Position numbers and translations under genes: made by a program
NCBI GenBank assembly: GCA_023078555.1
Contig: CM041201.1
Span: forward strand, 8,129,172 to 8,193,171
Origin: Ulva prolifera
Taxonomy: Eukaryota; Chlorophyta; Ulvophyceae; Ulvales; Ulvaceae
Direction of reading: 5' to 3'
DNA length: 64,000 nt
Shown here: piece by piece, positions 49,409-62,300 of the stretch
How the letters are laid out: every line of letters starts with the position of its first letter
Position numbering within the stretch: the first letter of the stretch is position 1
Notes under the pieces: model-generated
The model's input: the letters and a program-made list of their open reading frames with translations, nothing else
Databases searched by the model: none
What the model was told of the DNA's origin: nothing

Positions 49409-50359
49409 CCACTGCAACAGCAACCTTTGACACTGAAAAGCATAGGAAGATGCGAGCATACTCAGAAGCAGGGTAGTCTGGTTGCAGACAATACAAGAAT
49501 AGATTGCAGGGCACATTCGAGGTATCTTCTAAGTTACAGCGAGGCACAATGCATACTTTGCATGAATACACTCATCCGCTGCGCGACTGCGTTAGCCAAA
49601 GACTGCATTGCACAAGCCGGCAATCACGAGGCTTGATCTCTCCGATCAACGGGCCCCAGCGCATCAAAACGCTGGCAGATTCTGCACGAAGCAGCCCTCG
49701 CCAGAGCTCACACGGCTGCCCATGTAGCGCGTCCAGCCAGCTGCAGCAAGAATGTCTTCCACCTTGAGCTCCAGCCTCGCCTGCCGCGTCCAAGGAGCAC
49801 CAGTACACTCCTTGGAACCATACGCACGTGTACACGCAAGTAAGAATCGAATCAACCACACACTCCCGACAACCTAATCTGATTTCCTCGACAGATCAAT
49901 CAACACCAGCTTATTTCCAGTGGGTGTCGTGCGCCACCCCCACCGCGATGGGACAACCCTTCGCGCCGCGAAGACTGGCCGTCCCCGAGCTTGCCCCACA
50001 ATCGTTCAAATAATCGAAATCTCCGGCCGTGGTGAACGGTCACCTGTGCTCACGTCCCGGCACCTTTTCTGCAGCTCTGCAGCTGTCCTACTGCTGCATA
50101 TATCGCCCTGCCATCCCCGAGGTCGTCATCCTTCAACGCCCCGCAGCACAGCACAGCACTGAAATGCGCAACATGCTGTCTGCTGCAGAACCCAGCACAT
50201 GCACGCACCTATCACAGCCAAAACTCCAGGTGTTTCCGCATCCCCCGCGCCCCCCCTGCGTTTCAACTCCCGGGCATGCACGGTGCCGACATTCACTGGA
50301 CACAAAAAGGCCTGGGCAATCAACCAAAACCTGGCCGACTAGAGCGACATGCGCACGCT

Positions 50360-53300
50360 CTATCCGACGACATGGAAACAGTCGGAGCCAACGTTGGCGC
50401 CGGTGTTAGCCTTGATGACGCCGCACAGGGTTGTGTCCATGATCTCGCGCATGAACCCTGCGTAGCCGCCGCCGGACGTCATCCACCAACCGCCCACGTT
50501 GCCGAAGAAGCACTCGTGGAATTGCGTGACGATGATCTTCCGGAGGGTGGCCGGCAGAACCTCATCGGACTCCTCTGCAAGAAGGGCGACGAAGGACACG
50601 TTCATCTTGTCGGCCAGCTGCACCGCACACAGCCCAGTGGTCAGAGGTGGCCCGGGTGGACGGGGCTGGATGGATAGAACACGGCGGGTGTTGGAGCATG
50701 CAACTGGGCTGGCGACAAACTGAGTGAAAGGGGGAATCTTTGGCCGGCATGCGCGCAGGTGTCCCTGGTCCCGGGGAGGTGGCACTCCTTGCCAAGCCGC
50801 TCTCTACAGAATCGGCGTGACATCCACATGTGCTGCAGACAATCTCTGTTTGCTATATACACTCCGCCGAGTGCCACACAAGGATGCCACAGCACGTGAC
50901 ATGGTACGAAGATAGGGGGGAGATCGGCTGAACACACGCATGGGCCGCTGTGTGACGCGCGGTCAACGCGCAGCCGAGACAGTCAAGGCACACACACCTT
51001 CTTGTCAGGCGTGGCACCGTAGCACTTGGCGAGTGACGCGTAGTCAACGATGCCCATGTCGCGGCCGCGGAAGATGTTGCGGCTGGCGAGGTCCTCCCCG
51101 AAGGCGCCGAAGAGGGTGTTGCGCAGGGTGTCGGACATCTTGCCATCACGTTCCGCCGCGAGGTTAACGGCGCCCTGCTCGAGCAGGCTGTCCAGCCGCT
51201 TGTCGGCGTCCTTGCGCATCGCCCAGCCGCCGTCCTTCTGCTCCAGGAAGTAGTCCTGCAAGCAAAGAATGATAATACCCTCAACGCCGTGTGTTCCGGA
51301 GGAGAGGGGGGGGGGGGGGTGTTGGGAGGTGGGAGTGCTGAACGGAGCCAGGACACCAGTGCGCGCGGCGACGTTCGATGGGTCCTAGCAATATCAATAG
51401 GTACACGCCTGCGCGCCGCGTCCGTATTCGCATGTTTGTTTCGCGTGTGTGGCGGTTGTTTCAGTCCAGTCGGATGACGCCGGGCCCGCCCGCCATGCGT
51501 CTCAAGCATGTATGAATGATTTGAGTACCTGATTCGGTGTGAACGATGACGTAACATATGACGGCGCGCAGTGCACGAACGGCTGCATGCAGTTGCAACA
51601 CAGCTTGCATATGCGCTGCCACCGTGGCAGTGCCACGTGTAATTGAAGGGGGACAGGCCCAGGCCAGCTGGGGGCTATGAGCGAGCAAAACCGCCAGAGC
51701 ACAGGTGCGACACCACCGCGACCACACCGCAAACGGTACAAGGAGAATGCCGGCAAGCATTGCTGCGCGCAGAGCAGTCGATCGATTGCACGGGGGACAT
51801 GCGGCGGCGAAGTCTGCGCAATAATCGAATTATCAGCAAAATCAGCGCGGGCAAGCCGGAAGCTACACCACATGGCTGACACGCATGCGGATATGCGGTC
51901 CAATGTGGGGTGGTATGAAATTGGTGCAGGGCGCGGCATGGCGCGCGCAGCTGTCTTGGTAATCGCGGCGATCGGGCAGCAGTAGTGCAGGCGACCGACA
52001 CAAACCTGCGCGCCTTGACGGGAGCGCGCACAAAACCCGCAGGTGCTGCGCAAGACGACCAAGGTGCCCAGGCTACGCAAAGACCGCAATTATCTCGGAG
52101 CCACTCGAGCATACAGACGCGCAGAAGGTGCTGACGGGCTGGTCCACTGTGCCATGCATCGGAAATCGAAGCCGCGGATGTGACGTCTGCTCTCAGCCCT
52201 CCGCCGCAGCATGCATGCGCATGACCAGGTCACATATGTGTACTGGGGTACAAAGTTCACTAGTTAGTACTGTATTACATGAACATCACATATGTGGCCA
52301 GGCCCGGGGTGTGGCTAGGAGCGGCTCACAAGATCGCGTGGCACAGCACGGCCTCGCGCGCGTCCCCCGGACGTCGTCGGGATGCACAGTTGTGCACAGG
52401 CGGAGCCGGGCCTGGCATGGGGCCTGGGGGGCGGCGTAAGGGGGGCATGATGGAACACGCATGCATGCTGCGTGCACAAGGTGTCGAACATCGAAGATGG
52501 GGTGGTGGACGCCGTACCTCGCCATTGAAGATGCCGACAGTCGAGATGTCGCCGATCATGTCCGGCACGAAATCTGCACATCAGGAGCACTGTATCAGTC
52601 GGCATCTCCCAGAATACTTGTCTTTCATTGACACGCGCCTGGGGAGGGGGGTGCGACAGGCGCTTTCACGAGGCTGACCAGGCTGGACCGTCGCGGGGGA
52701 CCAACGTTTGTCTTATTCAGCTGAATTCAGGACCATGACCATAACATGTGCAGGTACACTGGGACGACAACGAATGTGTCCGCAAGTTCACGGCGTCTAC
52801 GGATGAGTGTATACGGCCGCACGCCAAAGAACGCGTCGCGGCCGCCATTAATTGGTACCTGGCAGAGGGTGGCCGCATGCGCACACCCACGCGCCGCCAT
52901 TCAACATCCAAATAGCATGTGGTCGGCCTGTGGTATCCATGACCACGTGCGGGCACAAACGTTCGGAGCTCGCATCCGGCCTAGAACGAGCGAGCGTGGT
53001 AGCGGCCGGCTGCAAACTTGCGACGTCCATGGGCTTCCGCCGCTTTGTGGACCCACATATGCATGGCAGCACCAACCGCCGGCGACCCCGGAGCAGGGCC
53101 CCGTGCCTGCCCAGGGCGCCCAGCTGCTGGGGCACAGGATCGATGGCCCGATGAACCGGCCACAATCCTCGGCCAAAATCCGCGCGTGAAACTGGTCCGG
53201 GCCCGAACCAGCCGGGCATGGCTCATGCACGCAGGTGATTCATACCCGTGCAGCGCTGCGCCTGCTCGCAAGACACACGACCAACATACATGCAGTGCAT

Positions 53301-54393
53301 AGGCGGCGGACGCAGGAAGGCGGCGGCGCACGCACGGGAGGTCGCCCCGGTGCATGCCTTCACACGCCCCCGGGCTCGTCGTAGTTCCGCCGGGAGCCGA
53401 CATACACACACTCGGAGGAGTGGCTCAGAAGAGTAACCGGGCCTCAGCATTCACAACACGAGAGACGTTCACGCAAACGAGGTGCGGCACTACCTCCGAG
53501 ATGCCCGGCGCTCTTCGGGAGCCACGCAACGGTGGGCGTAGGCCGGCGTCAGCCCTGCGAACAGCAGCCGCCAAACACTTGCCACAGCCATCGAACGCCC
53601 GTTGCGGCGCCCAGTCACGCACTCGAGCTCGAGTAAGACCCCGAAAGGGATGCAAGGCGGCACGTGCAGTGGCGTATGCGCCCGTCGCAACGTGATGACA
53701 GCAAACCACTCCAATGGGTCCAATGGGTTGAGGACGGATTAAAAGCTACCCCCTCCGTTTCAGGAGGTCGTGGGTTCGATTCTGCGTGCGCTTTGGGGAA
53801 TCGAAACGGCCGTACGTGACCACCTCGCTTAGCACAGGAGGAGGCCCTGTGAGTTGCGTACGGTCGTCTGAGGGGGGTTTCCAGGTGGTTTACCCCTTCG
53901 GCATATGTGGTCCCGTTAATTCGGAGTTGTCAATGTCAAATAGGATACGGCTCAGTAAATTCAGATTTTACTTTTTGCTTTACTTTACTCCGGCGCAGGT
54001 CCACGCGGGCGCACGCACGCGACATGGACGGTCCATGCCAGACAAAACGCATTCAGGGGCAGCAGGAGACTTCATCGATGGTCAGCAGCGGCCCAGGCGG
54101 CGCGGCTGTTCGATGGTACGGCGTGCTGCGGCCTGATGACTGATGAGCCCACTCTTGTGGTCGACGACATATGCATGCGAAGGCCAGGTGACAAGTTTGG
54201 CAAAGGTAGAGCCTGGTCACATCCGGGCCGGGGAGTTTGTGACAGGTAGTCATCCAGCAGACAGGCTGCACGTTGGGCACTGCTGCGGTGGATCGTAGAA
54301 GTCGACCTGTTGGGGGAGCAGGTGCAACACAGTCCGGGACGCGGGAGGAGTCGCGGGGATTTTCGCGACTCTTCCACAGCACAGCAGCACAGG

Positions 54394-54432
<39 letters not shown>

Positions 54433-54519
54433 CACGCACACTTCGTGTGGCTTGCTGCGTGGTGTGCGGTTCCCCTGGTTCTTGCTTGCGGTGCTACCTG
54501 CCTCGCTTGCTTTGTCCTT

Positions 54520-54602
<83 letters not shown>

Positions 54603-57600
54603 GCACGCGCACGCGCGAGCAGCAGGCAGCCACAGCGAGCAGTATGATACCCGGGCCATAAAATACAGAGCACGCAATTTAGGGCACAGCAGAGTTGATC
54701 GCACCGTGGCCGAGGCGGTATGCTGCCGTGGCAAACTCGACGGTGATCTCGGGGCCGAAGCTGCGGGTGGGCTCCTTGCGCACGTCCATGTGCGAGATGC
54801 CGAGCGCCGGCAGGAACTCGTTCATCGTGATCTGCTGGATCTTGGCGCCGATGACCTGCTCACCACACCCCAGCCTGTGAGGCACGGCGAGTACTGATGC
54901 CGGACGGTACACATATGCACACTGCGCGAGCGACGTACAACTCACAAGCGCTCGGACCATTGCATGGAAGACCATCATAACGAAGAACAAAGCAATGCAG
55001 TCAAAGTGCAAACCGCCTGCGCGTGCCGGCGATGGGGGGATCAGTCCCGTCAGGCTGTGCGCGGCTTACCACAGAGGCCAATGCTGCATCACATCCACAG
55101 GTATAGGTGTTGTGGGGACGAGGCTGGAGGGGGGGCAGGCCGTACGCACCCGGCGGATGAGCTCAAACTGCTCGTCGTGGGACATGAACTTGCTGCGGAT
55201 GGATTCGCCGAGCTGGTCGCACAGCCTGTTGTGCTCCCGCATCCAGAGCTGCACAGGCAGCGCACACAGTCAGGTGATGCAAACAGTCAGGTCGATCGGT
55301 CAGCGGAGCTGACACTGCTGGCAGGCAACTGCTTGTAGGCAACGCCACAGGCAGAGAGAGCAGGGCTTGCACGGGAGCCCAGGAGAGGCAGGCACATCAG
55401 GGGGCAAGCAGGCACAAGCACACGGTGCCACTCAGCCTGAGTGCAGCCAATGCACTGCAGCAAATTGTGCACAGGCGGACCACCAGTGCCTCCACTGTGT
55501 TACAAGGATGCAGGTGGCCAGGCGGGCAGCACACACCAGTCCCACACACTAGTCCCACCACTAGAGGAGGACACAGATCCGAGGACCACCAAGTACACAC
55601 CATTAGTGTCTCACCATGTGTCCTTGTAACACAATCAGAGTGTTGTGCCCGGGTGGCAGAGAACATGATTGATAGTCAGGCCATGTGCATGTGACCAGGT
55701 CTCATATGACTGTGTGCATGCATGCTGGGTCACCTCACTCATGGGTGTATTGACTAATTCAGCCAACCATACATTTGCAGGATCTGCAGTTTTCGAGACC
55801 CAGCATTATGCATTACTGTATTGCAAGCCTGGGTGAATTTCATGGGTGTCATGCTCCTGATGGGAACAGAGGCATGCATGGCTGACAGACTGGCAGTGAT
55901 GTTCCCAGTTCATAGCCCTATCCTGATAAATCCAAATCTGAAATTCGTCGGAAAGCGGAAAGCGGCTTTTCACGACAGAACCCAATAGCGACCGAAAGGT
56001 TCTGGGACCTTGCAGCTGTTGAGCTAGCCAGGCTGACTGTGATTGGACTGCGAGGTGGAAGATAGACACCGTAAGCGTGAAAAAGTGCCCGCAGAAACCA
56101 ACAGACGAGACCCTCGTGGCCACAACTCGACAGCCCCGCACTGCCAGCACTATTACGCAGCAGAGTATAAAAAAAAAAATCACATCAGAGCTTGCTGAGC
56201 ACATCCCAGCGCCGGCAGCCCCATGCATGACACACATCTGTGCTCTGCAAGCACTATAGACTTGCTGTAGCTGAGCTGCAGCCGTCTCTGCGGCACGAGC
56301 GAGAGATCCTGCAAGAGAGGAGCACAAGGGCTGTACACTCCTCAGAGCAATCTCTGCAATTCTACACCTCCCCCCCCACTCTCCGCAGCCCATGCTGGAC
56401 AGGCACCAACATCCCTCCGCAGCACGCACAGCACGGCACAGCACACAGCACGGCACACCCACGCCCAGCGCAACACAGACAAGAACCACTCCAGGTCAAT
56501 CACATGCCCCTCCACACACATCACAGCAGAACGCCACATCCACACAGCTTGCGGCAGAGCAAGGGGCCTCACCGTGTGCATGGACGTCAGCATCGCATGC
56601 TCATCCACCCGTGCGTCTCCGGCGAGGAAGAAGAATCGCCCCTTGTCGTCGGCCTTAGTGGTGATCGGCAGCATGTCGCTCTCAGAGGTGCGCAGCTTGC
56701 AGCTCTTCGGCTCCCGCAGCACGGTCTTCAGGTAGGCCTCGTCGGTGCCGTAGATCTGGCTGCCATCGATCGCGGCGGTCTGGATCTGCGGCGGCGCCGG
56801 GCAGCCGTCCTCCAGCGGCGCCACGAGGCGGTGCAGGACCATGTCCCCGCTCTTCTTGCCGTGTTTGACCTTGATGGTGAAGGTCGGGCCGGACAGGTCG
56901 TCGAGGGTGGCTACAGGGGTAACGCGGAGTGATGTGGGGACGGGAGGGGGGGGACCCGGGGTGCATGGGCCTGGCCGCGGGATCGCGTAGGGGCAGGGAT
57001 GGGACAGATCGAGGAATTAGAGCATTTGTGGGGCGGGCTGGGTGGCGACGCGAGAGGGTGTCGACGGACGATGGCATGGGCGTGGGATGACGTGCGCGGT
57101 GATGGGAGATGACTGGAATTGACGTGATGGCCGCGCGCTGGCAGAGACACAACAGAGGAGAGGCAGCGCAGACAGGGCAGACACGGTACTCGCCCAAGTG
57201 CAGGACACGAGGAGGCGAGCGGCTGGCAGATGTGAACTCACGCAGATGATGCACGGAAGCAATGGTCGCAACGGGCGCAGTGCAACCAAGTTTGGATCAA
57301 ACTCCAGACGGCCATGCTAGCTGCTTCGCCCAGCGTCTGGGATCATGCAGTCGCGTTGAGACAAGTCGCTTGAATCGATGTGAACAGAGATAACCCGGTA
57401 CCGCTGAATGTAACCGAAATGCGCGCTCGGGGATGCTGAAGGCGTCATGACGCAAGACGATGCTCACGCATGGCACATACCCGCTTTCGAACTGCTGCTT
57501 CGTCACAGCCGGGACACATTCCCCAGGTGAGGTGGAGATCATGGGTTTGCGGGTGAAAGACGGGTGACCCGTGATGAGCATGGCCGACAACCGCGAGCCA

Positions 57601-58315
57601 GCCGGGCTCAACCGCTGCATGGCCCACAGAGAACCAGTCGTTCAGAAGCAAGAGAGCGCACCAACGATATCATGATCCACAAACTGCATGAGACACGTAT
57701 CCAGCGTCAGCGGTCGGAAGCAGGGGAATCGCTGTGGGACGTTCTGATTAATTGCATGCAGCAAGCTGCGCTTGACGCTCAAAGCACAGCAGCAACACTG
57801 GAAACGAGCAAGCATACCTGTCCCCACGCCCAGATCATGTTACTCAGCTTGTGCGTGCTCATTGCATCTCCTTTTGCCATCCATGCGTCCGAAATGTCGC
57901 GGATGTCAGCAGTTACAATGCCGGGCTCAACCTTACACCCGCAGGCGTTGGTCAAGGTGGAGATCGGCTTCAGATCATTCCGCTTCAGCGTCGTACTACT
58001 TGTGGGCTCGTCTATGGCGTCATTGGGCGAGTTCTCGTCGCCAGGTGACGCTGGGATGTCGATCCCGGACGACAGAGCGTCTGCACTGAAGGTGAAGCCC
58101 GTCTTCGAACCCTTGCCCTTGCCGTCCACAGTAGAAGCCGTGGCTGAGCCGGTGACGTTAGCGCCTTTCCCTCTCACGACGGTCCTGACTGTGGTGGTCA
58201 CGTCTCCTTCTGGGGACGAGACAGTACGTTCGAACGTCACTGGCGTGTCAGCGCGCGCATGGCCAATCTGTGCGCCAAGAGCGCACACTATGGCAATCCA
58301 TGCCCCACAACTCAT
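50360..58315 (-). CDS. Secreted animal-type haem peroxidase
   Basis: Nine minus-strand exons give 608 residues with all phases agreeing: 58315-57818, 57683-57662, 57614-57468, 56910-56573, 55248-55150, 54855-54705, 52573-52518, 51255-50998 and 50617-50360. A signal peptide ([17 protein letters not shown]) comes first. The haem site is complete: FVDHD (distal H170), MREHNRL (catalytic R339) and AAYRLGH (proximal H418). Other family motifs are [58 protein letters not shown] and [12 protein letters not shown]. It should oxidise substrates with hydrogen peroxide outside the cell. The usual GDRFWYE-like motif is replaced by GNVGGWWM. Exon 3 is the least certain: it keeps phase but resembles the family weakly. 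Exons 2 and 7 are only 22 and 56 bases. Introns hold the CA microsatellite, a SINE-like copy and a small TIR element. Confidence 0.9.
53711..53989 (+). repeat. tRNA-derived SINE-like element, near full length
   Basis: The element runs from CCAATGGGTCCAATGGG to a T-rich tail ending CTTTACTTTAC. It carries a good Pol III B box, GGTTCGATTC, at 53773-53782; the A box is only loosely recognisable about 45 bases upstream. The 3' half (TTACCCCTTCGGCATATG, then AGTTGTCAATGTC, then CAGTAAATTCAGATTT) recurs elsewhere in the window. It lies in opposite orientation to the peroxidase gene, within intron 6. Confidence 0.85.
54398..54435 (+). repeat. CA microsatellite, short tract
   Basis: About 38 bases of nearly pure CA with two CG interruptions. 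It lies in intron 6 of the peroxidase gene, 88 bases before a second, longer CA tract. Confidence 0.9.
54523..54606 (+). repeat. CA microsatellite, long tract
   Basis: About 38 uninterrupted CA units end in a short GCGCACGCGCACGCGCG run, typical of a tract that is gaining CpG interruptions at one edge. Length will vary between isolates and is likely to be collapsed or miscounted in an assembly. Confidence 0.95.
55498..55631. mobile_element. Small element with 13-bp terminal inverted repeats
   Basis: A 134-base segment starts TGTGTTACAAGGA and ends with its exact inverse, TCCTTGTAACACA. It has no coding capacity, so it resembles a miniature inverted-repeat transposable element. It sits in intron 4 of the peroxidase gene. 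The same end sequence borders the long CA tract near 54.5 kb and, with one change, occurs at about 350. No clear target-site duplication was seen. Confidence 0.65.
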
Positions 58316-59096
58316 CTTCAGGTGAAAACCTTTCTGCAGGCGATGTGAAACACAAAAGCACGGGCAAATGATGCAGCTTCAAATAAAGGTGTGCCAAAAT
58401 GGGCGTTCAGGCTATCAATGCAAGTACGTTTTACTCGCGGTGACAGATGATTTCTTGATACTGTTCTGTTGATGTGGCCGGCCTTTTATTCGTGAGGTGG
58501 TCTCGTACAAGGCTCGCCAGTCCTGGCTCGCGTCAAACTTGCGATAACGGGATAGCGCAGCCGGCATGATCATCCCCGAACTATCCCCTGCCATACATGC
58601 ACGCAGGCGCCGCCGTAGTTCTCGACCCCGCTTGGCTGTCGTTCGGCCGTTCGCACAGTCCGAACGCCTACGCCCTGCAGGGGCCACCGGCACATCGGCT
58701 CATCGGCAAACGAACGCAAGGCCATGAAAGTGCCGCTGGTGCCACGTGGATCACTTGAGCGGTGGAGCCTAGCTAGGTGTCCTCGGTATTGGTCTCGGCT
58801 GACATGCGTGTACATGTGCACTGCTGGCCCGGGGTTTCGCGAGTGCTGATGCCCGCTCGAGCCAGCTCTTTCGGAGTCGGCTGCTGTCGGTGCTTTGTGT
58901 AGCGACAGGCATTTATGTAGTCTGCGGCAATGGCAGTGTGTGGCTTCGCTGCCGGTCCCGGTTCCCGGAGTTTTACATGTCAACGTCGACGTTGACAATC
59001 GACGTCTCGTTGCCAATAATTAATATTTTACAATGCAATGTCTCAATGTTGAACAATATTGATAGATTGATCTGCAAGGCTGTGTCATCATACATA

Positions 59097-59334
59097 GCTA
59101 CTGAGACACACATAGGTATGTATATTCAGAGATTCGGAGAAGATTATTGTTTTACGTTTGTCCGGTCCGGGCCCGTACAGGGAGGTGGCACCCATGCATT
59201 CAATCATACCACAGCTACTGAGACACACATACGTATGTATTCAGAGAGTCGGAGAAGATTCTTATTTTACGTTTGTCCTGTCCGGGCCCGTGTACGTACA
59301 GCCTGAGGGAGGTGGCACCCATGCATTCAATCAG
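59097..59334 (+). repeat. Two-copy tandem repeat, period about 117 bases
   Basis: Copy 1 (about 59097-59207) and copy 2 (about 59214-59334) share GCTACTGAGACACACATA, the region around GGAGAAGATT, TTTTACGTTTGTCC, TCCGGGCCCGT and GGTGGCACCCATGCATTCAA in the same order. Differences are a handful of substitutions plus a 12-base insertion in copy 2. Confidence 0.85.
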
Positions 59335-62300
59335 GAAGTTCCTGCGGGCCCGTCAGCCTGTACTAAGTATCTTCTTGTAACTATTCTTAGTGTGTGGATT
59401 TGCGACAGTCCTTCGAGAAAGTATTCTCTCCCATTCACTCTTTTGTAAAACATAGCCTGTACTATATATAGCCACCCTTGCAAGCCACGATCGTCCGACC
59501 CTAGCAACTTGAACCTTTGCTGCATCTGGTATTGAAGTCCAGAAGGCTTCAGGTTACATACGTAGCCTATAGCCAGATGTATCTGCAGCTGATCACGATC
59601 GAGGCGTGTGTGTGGCGTTGCTCCAGTGCGGGAGCGCTCCAGTGCGGGAGCGCTGTGCACGTCACGGTAGAAGTTCCAAGCTGCCTCGATAAACGTTAAT
59701 GTCCTTGTGTGTTTGTTTGGACCGGTTCCGACTGTTGGCACGTTGCAATCCAGAACTCGGACGATGCAGTGCACGTGCAGTCGTGAAGCTGCATCGATAT
59801 CGGTTGTGCACAGCTGCGCAGATGTTGAGATCGGCATGCGTTGCATATGTTGCGCACTTGCATCCGGCAAGATGCGCCACAGTGACTTGCACTCGGCCTT
59901 GGCTATCGAGTTGGCAGATCCCGATGATAGGATCTAGTCGGCGAGCCGAGCATACTTTGCGCAAGGCGAAGTGCATGCCGTTTGTTTGCGTCGACGGATC
60001 GATGACATACACCATGAGAGAAGGCACACACACGCGAAAGGTGGCGGCGCCATGCATGCTCATGTGTGCACGCATCCTCCCCTACATGCATGCGTCTGGC
60101 TACGTATACGTAAGCACATACAAGCGTCCTCCGAGGATCACAAGGAACTCGCGTATGTGTGCTCATCGAATGTTGGCGGTCCGGAAATACCAAGTGATGT
60201 GTCAGGGCCTGAGACGCAATCTTCATCATGTGGGGATCTACACACCAGCGCCTCAGACACCCAAACTTAAGCTTAAGTATTCAGTATGGTTCACATGCAT
60301 GCATACTGCGCGACGCGTGCACCCTGTCATATCGCCAACTTCGCCGTTCATCACGGCTGCTCGCATCTGCGATTCGATAGAGTGAAGCATGTGGATGTAA
60401 ATGCAATCAGCACACTTCAATTATATAGATAGCGACCGTTGCGACGGAGTCGAGGGAACTTCATGACTTGATCCTGGAGGCTGAAAGTCGCAGCTGCGGC
60501 TGGCAGCATCGTAGCGGCGAAACCGGAAGTTGTATGGTTCGTCGTGTGACGCATCATATCGGAAGTGTGAAAATCACCATGCCACAGTCAACCGCAAGCT
60601 GCGAGCCTACGTGTACATGATCGCATACATGCATGCTAACACACATGTGCAGCGTCGATGTCGGTGCTGTCGCGACATGTCGGGCCTGGAGATCGTGATG
60701 TAGTTTTCATCATGACTGCGCGGCATGCCGCGGCATATGCTGCAGCATTTGACCCTAACGTGTTATCACACATCGCGAAGAATGGGTATATTTGTGTCCT
60801 ATCATGATGTGCACGTGAGCTGTCACGGCGTCGAGAGCTGCCCACGGTGAGGTGCACAAAATTGTCCATCCAAATTGACTCCGGGATATCCTATTTGGCT
60901 CCGGGATCGATCGGATGTCACATGCTCTTGGGAGGTGCACTGCAGCTGAATTCGCGCTCACTGAAGTGATCGCCTCGCGATCATGCACCTATACAGGTAT
61001 ACAGCCTCGAGGAAAACCTGTACAGGTGTAAGGCATGTTGGTGTTCACTTCCGTGATCGCAAATTCATCACCCCCCGTGAGCGCGCAATGCGCATTTCTC
61101 GAGGCATCGACGGGCTGGGTGACGAGCGCGCACCGGAAGCCACAGCCATTGCATCGCACCAGTGGCCACGGAGGCCAAACTTGAATGCGCGCCTAGCTGG
61201 ACGTGTGCCATCTAGCTAGCTGTAGTATGGTATCCGCGCACACAAAGCGCACACAAGAGTTGGATATGCATATGTGAGCATGCGATCCACGGACGTTCGC
61301 CCGAAAAGGCAAGAAACTGCGAACTTGAGCCAGGCGATCAGCCAGGCCGGTGCGAATTCCCCACCCACAGCTCGCGAGGCCTCGCAGTGATGACTAACCC
61401 GTGACACACCCCTGCAGGATGTCGACAACAGCGCTACTGCAGCAGCTGCAGCGGCGCCGGCCTGTAGTCCACATCTCTACAACCACAACATCCATACTCC
61501 GGACCCATCGGATCCACTCCATGTGAAATGCGTTGCGTTGTGTGTGCTCGCTCCTGGCTGAAAGCCCGCGCTTCCACGTACGTACGTATACGCCTCCATT
61601 TAGAACGTGACAGCTGCGCATATGTGACACGTACGCCTCCATCGGTTAACAGATGGGGCGCTCCATCAAACTTTGAAACTTTGAATTCGTGATGTTCTTG
61701 ATGAGGAGCCATGGCCACATGTCTTGTGGAGCAAACGCAGCACAAGATATCGCGTGCTGCAGCATGGTGGCCTGAACACTCAGTTAAAAGCCGGGCTTTT
61801 AATTTTCTGTAATCATAGATTCATCACCTAGGTAGCTACTAGTAGGCAGCTGCTCTCGACGGGCGCACAGCATGCATGCGGCCCCACTGTTGATGTGCAC
61901 AGCGGTGTGCAGTTTCTCAGCGTCACGAGCTGCCCCGCATGCTGTGGCTGTACACTCTGAGCTCAGCTGAGGTCGCCTGGGCGCCACCTGCTCGATCGGG
62001 CTTGCCGGGCCGGGCTTGCATGCATGCATGCAGATCAGCCACTGGCACTGCTGGAGCCTAGCCCAGGACCTACAGGCGTCATATGACGCATGTGCCACTC
62101 ATGTTTGTGATTGAAGATTATTTTCGACAGATATAGTAGTGTTAGATGTGCTCAAGAAGCTGAAATTCTACAGACCCATTTACCTGCTGTGGCGTCTGTA
62201 CAGGGCAAGATTTGCAAAGTTGATGCATGTACATGCGCTCACTGCAGCTGCAGCCCTGACTGCTCAGGATCTCGAGACCAGGCTGAGCTCGAGACCAGCT

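Larger units (their letters stand above)
47359..50359. other. 3 kb convergent interval with a long hairpin
   Basis: It separates the stops of the ELL-like gene (plus) and the peroxidase gene (minus). No protein-coding gene was recognised. It contains a 54-bp inverted repeat at 48624-48740 and a smaller one at 49344-49408, described separately. Confidence 0.45.
52574..54704 (-). other. 2.1 kb intron 6 of the peroxidase gene
   Basis: This intron starts (reading on the minus strand) GTGCGATC and ends GTGCAG. It is interrupted on the plus strand by a SINE-like copy at 53711-53989 and by two CA repeats. It splits the codon after the proximal histidine, and the next exon is only 56 bases. Confidence 0.75.

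Noticed and set aside
53711-53790. A tRNA gene suggested by the B box GGTTCGATTC
   Set aside because: No cloverleaf with acceptor and anticodon stems can be built, and the same sequence recurs with a shared non-tRNA body, so it is the head of a SINE-like repeat.
54072-54897. Frames of 120-220 codons with runs of Thr-His or Cys-Val
   Set aside because: They are translations of the CA/TG microsatellite and carry no information as proteins.
12843-58315. A functional cluster for secretion (PDIL5-4-like, TBC, ERD2-like, Kdo transferase, peroxidase)
   Set aside because: The genes lie on both strands with large gaps and have no shared regulatory motif that I could see. Secretory genes are common, so chance explains it.
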